A stretch of 64,000 nucleotides of DNA from Edaphobacter sp. 12200R-103 (GTDB taxonomy: Bacteria; Acidobacteriota; Terriglobia; Terriglobales; Acidobacteriaceae): NCBI RefSeq assembly GCF_010093025.1, contig NZ_CP048114.1, positions 1,240,001 through 1,304,000 on the forward strand. The letters run 5' to 3'. Under the pieces are notes generated by a model, which searched no databases, was not told the DNA's origin, and worked only from the letters and a program-made list of their open reading frames with translations. Shown here piece by piece: positions 8,486 through 15,352 of this stretch (position 1 is its first letter; every line of letters begins with the position of its first letter). A program made the translations under genes and the position numbers.

Positions 8486-10075
8486 CTATTCGATTCCCAG
8501 CCGCTTCCAGATTGCGTCCACCCTGGCCTTTACCGCCGGGTCCATCTCCAGCATCTGGGGCCATGGGCGTTCGAATCCCTCGGCTTTCCACTTCCTCGTG
8601 GCGTCAATGCCCATCTTGCTGCCATAGTTGGGCAGCCGACTGGCATGGTCCAGCGAGTCGACCGGCCCCAGTGTGAACTGGATGTCACGCTCCGGGTCGA
8701 TGTTGTTGGTCGTCCGCAGCACCACCTCAGCCAGATCCTGCACATCGCAGTCCTCGTCCACCACGATGATGCATTTGGTAAACATGGCCTGTCCCATCGC
8801 CCAGATGCCATTCATCACCTTGCGCGCCTGCCCGGCGTAGGACTTCCGGATCGAGACAATCATCAGGTTGTGGAAGACGCCCTCCGCCGGAAGGTTCACA
8901 TCCCGTATCTCGGGCAGTGTCAGCTGCATCAGCGGAAGAAAGATCCGCTCCACGGCCTTGCCCATCCACGCGTCCTCCATGGGAGGCTTGCCGACGATGG
9001 TCGCCGCATACACCGGATCGCGCCGATGCGTAATGCAGGTGATGTGGAACACAGGATAGTCGTCCTGCATGGTGTAGAAACCCGTGTGGTCGCCGAACGG
9101 GCCTTCGGTTCTCAGTTCTCCAAGCTCGACATACCCCTCCAGCACATACTCCGCATTCGCCGGCACCTCCAGATCGACTGTCTCGGCCTTCACAAGTTCC
9201 ACGGGCTTCTGGCGCAGAAAGCCCGAGATGATGTACTCTTCCACGTCAGGCGGAGCGGGAACGATGGCGCTGAAGGTCGTCGCCGGATCGGTTCCGATCG
9301 CAACCGCCACCTCCATGCGCTGATCCCGAATCTTGCCGAGAGTCACCTGCGGGATGGTTTCCACCGACTCCGCGACCGTCGTACCGCCAGCGGTAAGGGC
9401 CATCAGGTCCACCGCCGCGGAGGCACTCGGAGACGTCCCCCGCAGACGCTCACGCATATGCTCCGCAGCTACCTTCTGCCGCTGCCAATGCATCCCTGTC
9501 GTCTTGCCGTCGTAGACCTGCATCCGGTACATCCCGACGTTCCGTTTGCCTGTCTTCGGATCCCGGGTGATCACGCAAGGGAGCGTGATGAACTTTCCAC
9601 CATCGTGCGGCCACGTCTTGAGCACAGGCAGCCGATTGAGATCCACGTCGTTTCCGCGCAGGATGACCTGCTTGCAGGGAGCATCTTTGGCCGGGATCAC
9701 CTTCGGGAAGAACGCGCCTACCTCTGCCAGCTTGGGCAGCATCTTCAGCTTGTCTATCAGGCCCGCAGGGGTCTCCGGCTTCAGCAGGATTCTTATACGA
9801 TCGGCGATGGCGTCCAGCGAGTCGGTCTCGAGCGCCAGCTTCATGCGGTGCTCGCTTCCAAACTGGTTCATTAGAACGCGGGCGCCCGGATAGCCTTTGA
9901 CGTTTTCAAACAGCAGCGCAGGACCACCAGCCTTTGCTGTGCCGCGGCCCATCTTGGCCGCACGGTCCGCGATCTCGGCCATCTCCAGGACAGGATCGAC
10001 CTCGACAGCGATGCGCCTTAGCTCGCCAGCCTTATGAAGTTCGTTGATCCAGTCTCGCAGGTCGTTGTAGGCCAA
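8486..10075 (-). CDS. UbiD family decarboxylase
   Basis: A 529-residue UbiD-type enzyme, the family that uses prenylated FMN made by UbiX to (de)carboxylate aromatic or unsaturated acids, as in ubiquinone or menaquinone synthesis. Characteristic segments are Tyr-Asn-Asp-Leu-Arg at the start, Arg-Asn-Val-Gly-Met-Tyr-Arg-Met-Gln, Gly-Pro-Phe-Gly-Asp-His-Thr-Gly-Phe-Tyr, and Glu-Asp-Cys-Asp-Val-Gln-Asp. TTG at 10075 is preferred as start because an AGGAG lies 6-7 bases before it and family members begin at this point; an ATG six codons upstream (10093) has no ribosome-binding site and would place that AGGAG inside the gene. No UbiX gene is in the window. Confidence 0.92.
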   Translation of the reverse strand: MAYNDLRDWINELHKAGELRRIAVEVDPVLEMAEIADRAAKMGRGTAKAGGPALLFENVKGYPGARVLMNQFGSEHRMKLALETDSLDAIADRIRILLKPETPAGLIDKLKMLPKLAEVGAFFPKVIPAKDAPCKQVILRGNDVDLNRLPVLKTWPHDGGKFITLPCVITRDPKTGKRNVGMYRMQVYDGKTTGMHWQRQKVAAEHMRERLRGTSPSASAAVDLMALTAGGTTVAESVETIPQVTLGKIRDQRMEVAVAIGTDPATTFSAIVPAPPDVEEYIISGFLRQKPVELVKAETVDLEVPANAEYVLEGYVELGELRTEGPFGDHTGFYTMQDDYPVFHITCITHRRDPVYAATIVGKPPMEDAWMGKAVERIFLPLMQLTLPEIRDVNLPAEGVFHNLMIVSIRKSYAGQARKVMNGIWAMGQAMFTKCIIVVDEDCDVQDLAEVVLRTTNNIDPERDIQFTLGPVDSLDHASRLPNYGSKMGIDATRKWKAEGFERPWPQMLEMDPAVKARVDAIWKRLGIE

Positions 10076-10161
10076 TGCTCTCTCCTGCCGCATCCCGATG
10101 CGGTCCGTTGTCTATGGTAAACGGCCAGCACGGGATGCGGAGGAGGCAGCAACGCCCCTTG

Positions 10162-11421
10162 TCAGAGTTTTACGAGGATCTTCTTCTGCCATAGGATCCA
10201 GTTGGGAATGAAACAGACCAGAACGAACACAATGGCGAACGCCACTGAAGTGTTATTTGTTGATCCATGAGAAGCAAAGATATGCCAATAGATCCAGCGC
10301 CCCGCGGTGAGTGGCCGGCCGTCAGCAGTAATGCCAGACAAATGGATCAGGGCGATCGTCTTCTCCACAATTGCAGCCATAACGTAGGCAACAATTGCAT
10401 TTGAGCCAAAGACCAGCCACGGCCACGTCAGCCACTTTCCTACCCTGGTCTCGTTGAATTTCCTGATATCGATCAGCCAGTAGCATGCGGCCAGGCCTAC
10501 CAGGGCGCACCCGGCAGCGAAGAGAACGTAGGAGCTCGTCCACAGCTTCTTGTTGATCGGAAACCAGATGTTCCAGATGTAACCCGAAGCAATACCGGCC
10601 AGGCCTGCGAGAAACAGCCCGAGGGTACATTTGCCCGGCGTAATCGAAGGCGACTTCCCACCTGCGCGCCGCAGCCAGAGAGCGGAGACTGCTCCCAGCA
10701 GGGTCGTCCCGACCGCTGGGATTGTGCTCAACAGACCCTCCGGATCGCGGGTCACCTCATACAGTCTTCCTGTGTGCAGCGTTCTCTGAAAGAAGCCCAT
10801 GATGCCGCGGTCTAGCCACGCAGCCAGGTTACGATCCGGGTCCAGCAGAGGAATATCACGCGTAGGAACTCCAAAGCCCGGTACTGGAACGAAACGCATC
10901 AGCAACCAGTAGCTGACTAGCAGCGCTGCCGTAATTCCGAGGAGCGTCTTGGCCTTTTGCGTCTTGAGACAGATCAGGCCGGCGATCAGATAACACAGAG
11001 CGATACGCGACAGCACACCATAGATGCGCAGATGGCTGAACTGAAAGAGGGGGACCAGGTTGATCAGCATCGCAACCACAAAGATCGTCACCGCACGCCG
11101 CACTGTATGGATCGCAAGGTCGCGCTTGTTGGCGCCGCGCTGCAATCTCGAGTGTGTAGAAAGAATGATCGAGATACCGACGATGAACAAAAATGTCGGG
11201 AAGACCAGGTCGGTCAGCGTCCATCCATTCCACGCAGAATGCTCCAGCTGCGTATAGACGTGATGGCCGTCTCCGGCATCATTTACCAGGATCATGAATG
11301 CGATGGTGATCCCACGAAGGACGTCCACGGAAAGTACACGTGAAGACGGTGCCTTAAAGGTGCGGGTGGATGCCGCGATCGTAGGATCGGCGAGCGTTGT
11401 TGAGTGGTCTGCCATGGTCAT
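10162..11421 (-). CDS. NagX/HGSNAT-like membrane acyltransferase (DUF5009 type)
   Basis: A 419-residue protein with roughly ten hydrophobic segments. The start (Ser-Val-Asp-Val-Leu-Arg-Gly-Ile-Thr-Ile-Ala-Phe-Met-Ile-Leu-Val-Asn) and the Leu-Thr-Asp-Leu-Val-Phe-Pro-Thr-Phe-Leu-Phe-Ile-Val-Gly segment mark the family of heparan-alpha-glucosaminide N-acetyltransferase relatives, called NagX in N-acetylglucosamine use clusters. They are thought to acetylate an amino sugar across the membrane. No chitin or GlcNAc genes are nearby, so the substrate is open. It reads divergently from the TonB gene. Confidence 0.85.
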   Translation of the reverse strand: MTMADHSTTLADPTIAASTRTFKAPSSRVLSVDVLRGITIAFMILVNDAGDGHHVYTQLEHSAWNGWTLTDLVFPTFLFIVGISIILSTHSRLQRGANKRDLAIHTVRRAVTIFVVAMLINLVPLFQFSHLRIYGVLSRIALCYLIAGLICLKTQKAKTLLGITAALLVSYWLLMRFVPVPGFGVPTRDIPLLDPDRNLAAWLDRGIMGFFQRTLHTGRLYEVTRDPEGLLSTIPAVGTTLLGAVSALWLRRAGGKSPSITPGKCTLGLFLAGLAGIASGYIWNIWFPINKKLWTSSYVLFAAGCALVGLAACYWLIDIRKFNETRVGKWLTWPWLVFGSNAIVAYVMAAIVEKTIALIHLSGITADGRPLTAGRWIYWHIFASHGSTNNTSVAFAIVFVLVCFIPNWILWQKKILVKL

Positions 11422-11473
11422 CCATCATCGCTCACAACCGGCTGAGTTGTGCAACTTTTTCTCTGGGAACAAT

Positions 11474-11499
11474 CCGAAGGCCTTCGGGGTCTAAGACCC
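11474..11499. promoter_or_regulatory. Two adjacent palindromes upstream of the TonB gene
   Basis: CCGAAGGCCTTCGG (11474-11487) is a perfect 14-base palindrome, directly followed by GGGTCTAAGACCC (11487-11499), a perfect dyad with a one-base centre. They lie between the divergent acyltransferase and TonB genes, 58 bases before the TonB start. They could be operators or a hairpin in the leader; nothing shows which. Confidence 0.4.
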
Positions 11500-11556
11500 T
11501 AAAGGACGCATTCCTCGCAGATGCGCCCCGAACCGAATCAGGTTTTGGAGGTGCCT

Positions 11557-12273
11557 ATGTTTGAGGAAAGTATGGTCGAATCCTTTGCTATCCCTGCTCC
11601 GGAAACCCGGCGATGGACGATGGCAGCGTCCCTGTTCTTCCAGATCTCAGTGGCGCTGGTTCTCGCCACTTTGCCGCTGCTCTACCCGGAAAGTCTCACA
11701 TCGCATCTGATAGCGCCTCTGGTATTTACGCCTCCACCTCCCAGAGTTCCAGTTCCTATTCAGCAATCACAAACCTCTACAGAGAACTCAGCACAATCGA
11801 CAACAACCCCGATCATCGAGCATCTCCCGAATCCCTTGTTTTCCAGTCATAGGACGCTGAGCAGCGAAGATGCACCTGTGATTTCGCAGCGCAGCATCAA
11901 CATGGGCGATGCGATCCCCTCTCTAGTGACGGATCAACCATCGCACAGCCCATCTGTAAGCGCTGCACCGGTTCAAGCACGACCAAAACCGGTTCGAGTC
12001 TCTCAACTGTCCCCCGGAATGCTCCTAACCCCGATCCGTCCCGTCTATCCGGCAATTGCGCGGGCCGCCGGTGTTTCCGGACAGGTGGTCGTAAGTGCAG
12101 TCATCTCCAATACCGGAACCATCGAAAGCTTGCAGGTCAGCAGCGGCCCCGAGTTACTCAGACGTGCAGCACTGGACGCGATTCAGGCGGCTCGATACAG
12201 GCCTTTTCTCCTGAACGGCCAGCCTGTTGAGGTGCAGACGACAATCACAGTCAGCTTCCGGCTCGGGGAATAA
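11557..12273 (+). CDS. Energy transducer TonB family protein
   Basis: A 238-residue protein with a short cytoplasmic N terminus, one membrane helix (about residues 24-42), a Pro-, Ser- and Gln-rich periplasmic linker, and a C-terminal TonB domain of about 80 residues. That domain has the Pro-x-Tyr-Pro-x-x-Ala-Arg signature, a Gly-x-Val-Val-Val strand and the Ala-Ala-Leu-Asp-Ala-Ile-x-x-Ala-Arg-Tyr-x-Pro segment. It would pass proton-motive force from ExbBD to outer-membrane receptors. No exbB, exbD or receptor is adjacent. The start is ATG 11557, with GGAGG five bases upstream; an ATG at 11521 would put that site inside the gene. It ends one base from the convergent DedA gene. Confidence 0.88.
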   Translation: MFEESMVESFAIPAPETRRWTMAASLFFQISVALVLATLPLLYPESLTSHLIAPLVFTPPPPRVPVPIQQSQTSTENSAQSTTTPIIEHLPNPLFSSHRTLSSEDAPVISQRSINMGDAIPSLVTDQPSHSPSVSAAPVQARPKPVRVSQLSPGMLLTPIRPVYPAIARAAGVSGQVVVSAVISNTGTIESLQVSSGPELLRRAALDAIQAARYRPFLLNGQPVEVQTTITVSFRLGE

Positions 12274-12274
12274 C

Positions 12275-13303
12275 TCAGACGACTGGAAGGACCTTCTTGG
12301 TATCGGACGTGGGTGCAATCTGCGCGGTCAGCACTCCGGACGTCGGCGTATCTACGACGTAGTCGATCAACGGATAGCCTGCAGCCTTCCAGCCGTCGAA
12401 CCCTCCCCGGAGCGGGCGAACCCTGTAAACACCCAGCTTATGAAGCTGCAACGCCAGCTTCGCGCTGGTCTCTTCGCTCGGGCAGGTGCAGTAGAGAACT
12501 ACATCCCGGTCGCGCGGAATGATCTCGCTGTGCTGACGAATCTCATTGGGGCCGATTCGCAGAGCGCCAGGCAGTACCCTGGGATCAGGCAGATAGTCCA
12601 GAGGATGACGCAGGTCCACGATGAAGGGAGGCGTATTCCCCTGCTCCTCCGCCTGGTCCATCATCTCCTTCAACTCAGCTGGTTCCAGCCTCATATCGCG
12701 AACCTGCTGCAGAAACTTTCTCTGCTTCAGAAATCGGTAAGCCATGATCCCAAGCACCATGAGAATGAAAATGGCGAAAGCGAAGTGGCCGAGCCAGTGA
12801 AAGAAGCGCGCGCTCTTCTGCGCGATATCGCCAAAGAAACGGCCCGCAAGCAGAAATGTCTCTGCCCACAGAATCGATCCGCCAAGGTCCCACAGCAGAA
12901 ACCGCCCATATGGCATCCCAATCTGGCCCGCAATGGGAGGAGCCACTGTGCCCAGACCGGGGATAAATTTCGACAGCAGCAAAGTCGCCGGTCCTCGCTG
13001 AGAAAAATATCCTTCCGTCTTGCTAACGCAGGTCGAGGCCTCCAACGAAAAGCGGCACAGCAGACGAAGCACGCTGCCGCCATACCTGCGCCCCAGGTAG
13101 TACCACATCGAATCCGAAAGCATGCAGGCAGCAAGCACCGCCAGCAGCGCATAGATGTGATGGACCTGCTGCGTTGCCGTGAGAGTTCCTGCCATCAGCA
13201 GCACGGGAATGCTGGGCACAGGAACCCCGATCTGTTCCACAAGCACCCACAGAAACAGGATCAGGTATGCGTAATGTACGAAAAAGGCAAGGGCGATCGG
13301 CAT
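12275..13303 (-). CDS. DedA-family membrane protein fused to a rhodanese domain
   Basis: Residues 1-190 form a DedA/SNARE-associated (DUF-type VTT) membrane domain: an amphipathic Pro-rich re-entrant start, Ser-Asp-x-x-Trp-Tyr-Tyr-Leu-Gly-Arg-Arg-Tyr-Gly, and Lys-Phe-Ile-Pro-Gly-x-x-Thr-x-x-Pro-x-x-Ala-Gly. DedA proteins are linked to undecaprenyl-phosphate or phospholipid movement and membrane homeostasis. After a linker, residues 225-330 are a rhodanese domain with Val-Leu-Tyr-Cys in the active-site position and a Gly-Gly-Phe-x-x-Trp end motif; the catalytic loop is Cys-Thr-Cys-Pro-Ser-Glu-Glu rather than the common Cys-Arg-x-Gly-x-Arg. The pair suggests a membrane-tethered sulfur transfer or sensing role, but that is inference. 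Confidence 0.9.
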   Translation of the reverse strand: MPIALAFFVHYAYLILFLWVLVEQIGVPVPSIPVLLMAGTLTATQQVHHIYALLAVLAACMLSDSMWYYLGRRYGGSVLRLLCRFSLEASTCVSKTEGYFSQRGPATLLLSKFIPGLGTVAPPIAGQIGMPYGRFLLWDLGGSILWAETFLLAGRFFGDIAQKSARFFHWLGHFAFAIFILMVLGIMAYRFLKQRKFLQQVRDMRLEPAELKEMMDQAEEQGNTPPFIVDLRHPLDYLPDPRVLPGALRIGPNEIRQHSEIIPRDRDVVLYCTCPSEETSAKLALQLHKLGVYRVRPLRGGFDGWKAAGYPLIDYVVDTPTSGVLTAQIAPTSDTKKVLPVV

Positions 13304-13365
13304 AACAGGTGGTCCATCTCGTCTGAACGTATGCGGATTGGATGAAGAGACGTACCTTAAAGATA

Positions 13366-13400
13366 CACAGTCCGGTCAACCTCGAGTTGACCGGACTGTG
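13366..13400. terminator. Strong hairpin terminator downstream of dps
   Basis: Perfect 15-bp stem (13366-13380 with 13386-13400) around a 5-base loop. It is 19 bases beyond the dps stop on the minus strand and before the DedA gene start. The minus strand continues with TATCTTTAAG, a short U-rich tract. It should separate dps from the DedA gene. Confidence 0.8.
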
Positions 13401-13419
13401 ATGTTAGTCCCGTCGCGTT

Positions 13420-14016
13420 CTACTTTTCAAGAACCAGCGGCATCTCCACAAGATGCTCCGTCAGAAACCACGACTGCAGTTCGTTGGGACGAAGCACATC
13501 GCTCACTACCAGGTCATTCGTTCCCTGATCGCCAACCTCGTCAGCAGCTTCGGAGATTTTAAGGCAGCTCTTGATGATGTGCTTATGAGCCTCAAGCAGC
13601 CGTGAGATCTGCACCGGGACTGCCTCTCTGCCGCGCGGGGGGCGGGCGATCTTGGTCATCTCGGCTGCATCCCCGCCCATCGCTACGGTAACGCCGCCGA
13701 GAAGCTGGACACGCTCGGCGATTGTATCCACAATCTCGACCTGCTCGTCGAAGTGCTTATCAAACAGCAGATGAAGCTGGTAGAAGGTGGGTCCGGAGAC
13801 CTGCCAGTGATGCTTCTTGTACATATCGCGCAGCGTAATCGAATCGGCTAGAAGCTGATTCAGCTTCGCGACCATATCTGCCCGGACCTCAGCGTCCAGT
13901 GCATGGGGAAGGTCTTGCACGACGGTACCAAACTTCTGAATTTCATGCGCCTGAGCATGCCAATGCGGAGTTGCCGCAGGACTAGCGGCGCCAGCTTTCT
14001 TACTGGAAACAGCCAT
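13420..14016 (-). CDS. dps: Dps family ferritin-like DNA-protection protein
   Basis: A 198-residue Dps protein. Dps forms a 12-subunit shell that oxidises and stores iron and shields DNA in stress or stationary phase. The ferroxidase ligands are in the Lys-His-His-Trp-Gln-Val-Ser-Gly segment (about residue 70) and the His-Phe-Asp-Glu-Gln segment about 18 residues later, both intact. A Lys/Ala-rich N-terminal extension of about 40 residues could bind DNA. The start is ATG 14016, with GAGG five bases upstream; the GTG at 14022 would overlap this site. The ribosome-binding site and start codon are part of a long inverted repeat (14006-14077). A strong terminator follows the gene. Confidence 0.93.
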   Translation of the reverse strand: MAVSSKKAGAASPAATPHWHAQAHEIQKFGTVVQDLPHALDAEVRADMVAKLNQLLADSITLRDMYKKHHWQVSGPTFYQLHLLFDKHFDEQVEIVDTIAERVQLLGGVTVAMGGDAAEMTKIARPPRGREAVPVQISRLLEAHKHIIKSCLKISEAADEVGDQGTNDLVVSDVLRPNELQSWFLTEHLVEMPLVLEK

Positions 14017-14077
14017 ATCCACCTCTCTAGAAATACATCTTCCTTCTATCAGATGCGGAGGTGGATATGGCGGTTTC
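14006..14077 (-). promoter_or_regulatory. Long inverted repeat that would hide the dps start site
   Basis: The arms 14006-14025 and 14058-14077 are complementary at 19 of 20 positions, with a 32-base loop. Read on the minus strand, the 3' arm holds the dps Shine-Dalgarno GAGGTGG (14025-14019), the ATG (14016-14014) and the first codons; the 5' arm is its near-perfect antisense. A transcript starting upstream of 14077 would therefore form a stable hairpin blocking initiation, while one starting inside the loop would not. A leader regulating dps translation is the natural reading, but a simple inverted duplication is possible. Confidence 0.6.
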
Positions 14078-14102
14078 TTGCTTTGTACTTCAGTAATTTG
14101 AA

Positions 14103-15350
14103 CTACTTGACGGACACAACCGGCGTGACCGAGTAGCCCGGACGAAGCGTGTGATCATTATTCTCCTGGTCCAGATTAGTGAAATCGATGCGGACCGGAA
14201 TTCGCTGAACTACCTTCACATAGTTCCCCGTGGCATTTTCAGGCGGGAAGAGCGAGAGCTTGGAGCCGGTAGCTCCTCCGATCTGACGAACAACGCCGTG
14301 GAACTTCTTTCCTCCCAGGGCGTCCACCTTGATCACGACCTTCTGGCCGGCGCGCATGTGCTCCAGCTGGGTTTCCTTGAAGTTCGCCGTAACCCACAGG
14401 TTGGTCAGAGGAATAATCGTAAGAAGATCCTGACCAATCGAAAGGTTCTGTCCTATGTTGACGTTCTTCTTGTTCACGATTCCGGTCGCTGGAGCCAGGA
14501 TCTTGGTATAGCTCAGATTGAGCTTCGCCTGATCGACCTTGGCCTGTGCCTGCTTTACATCTGCCACCGCGGCGTTGTACTTCGCCTCCTGTGCCTTGAC
14601 CTGGCTCGGCCCATTCCTGGACGCCTCAAGCGCTGTGGATCGTGACTGTGCCAGCTTCTGCTGTGACTGCCGTACAGCTTCCTGCTGCGCGATCAGCGTC
14701 GCTTCCGCCTCAAGGACGGAGGCCCGGTTGGCAGCAGCCGCAGCTACGGCAGCATCATACTGCTGTTTGGAGATGACATCCTTCTCCACCAGCGGTCCGT
14801 AGCGCTCCACGTCGAGGTCGGTCTTCTTTGCGTTGGCCTTCGCCTGCTCTACGCGGGCATTGGCAGCTGCAACCTGCTTGACCGCTTGGGCCACAGCCGC
14901 CTGGGCACCCTGCACATCGGAGCTCGTCGTGCTGATGCTGGTCCGGGTCGTAATGTTAGTGATCGGCACGTTTACATTGGCCTGGATCGCCGCAGCCTCG
15001 GCGCTGGCCAGATTCGCCTGCGCTTGTTCCAGCGCTACCTGGAAGTCCTTCGGATCAACCTCCGCAAGAAGATCGCCAGCCTTTACCTCCTGGTTGTCCT
15101 CCACGTAGACCTTGATCACCTGACCGGCAATACGTGAGCTTACCTGGTAAAGATCGCCATCCACCTGCGCGTCGTCCGTGTCTTCCGTAAAGGTGGAGTG
15201 CCAATAAAACAGCGCAGCACCGATTGCGAGAAGCGTGATCACTGCAATGACGACCAGCTTGCGCCGGGACTTCTTCTCTGGAGATTCGTCTTCCAGCTCC
15301 GGCGCATTATCTCTGTTTGCGTCGTACTTCTTCTCTGCTTGCTCTGGCAA
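14103..15350 (-). CDS. HlyD/EmrA-type membrane fusion protein
   Basis: A 415-residue periplasmic adaptor. One membrane anchor near residues 31-48, then a biotinyl-lipoyl-like half-domain (Val-Asp-Gly-Asp-Leu-Tyr-Gln-Val-Ser-Ser-Arg-Ile-Ala-Gly), a long Ala/Gln/Lys-rich coiled-coil hairpin (about residues 110-270), and a beta-barrel with the Ala-Pro-Ala-Thr-Gly-Ile-Val segment. It should link an inner-membrane exporter to the TolC channel encoded just upstream. The start is TTG at 15350: its GGAGG lies in the last codons of the tolC-like gene, whose stop ends two bases before, so the two are coupled. No inner-membrane pump gene follows; the next gene is dps. Confidence 0.9.
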   Translation of the reverse strand: MPEQAEKKYDANRDNAPELEDESPEKKSRRKLVVIAVITLLAIGAALFYWHSTFTEDTDDAQVDGDLYQVSSRIAGQVIKVYVEDNQEVKAGDLLAEVDPKDFQVALEQAQANLASAEAAAIQANVNVPITNITTRTSISTTSSDVQGAQAAVAQAVKQVAAANARVEQAKANAKKTDLDVERYGPLVEKDVISKQQYDAAVAAAAANRASVLEAEATLIAQQEAVRQSQQKLAQSRSTALEASRNGPSQVKAQEAKYNAAVADVKQAQAKVDQAKLNLSYTKILAPATGIVNKKNVNIGQNLSIGQDLLTIIPLTNLWVTANFKETQLEHMRAGQKVVIKVDALGGKKFHGVVRQIGGATGSKLSLFPPENATGNYVKVVQRIPVRIDFTNLDQENNDHTLRPGYSVTPVVSVK

Positions 15351-15352
15351 GG

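Noticed and set aside
8566..8580. GTTCGAATCCC, as in a tRNA T-loop
   Set aside because: It lies inside the UbiD coding sequence and no acceptor, D or anticodon stem fits around it.
8645..9874. 409-codon open frame on the plus strand opposite the UbiD gene
   Set aside because: It is His/Arg rich with no family resemblance, no ribosome-binding site, and mirrors the codon bias of the real gene on the other strand.
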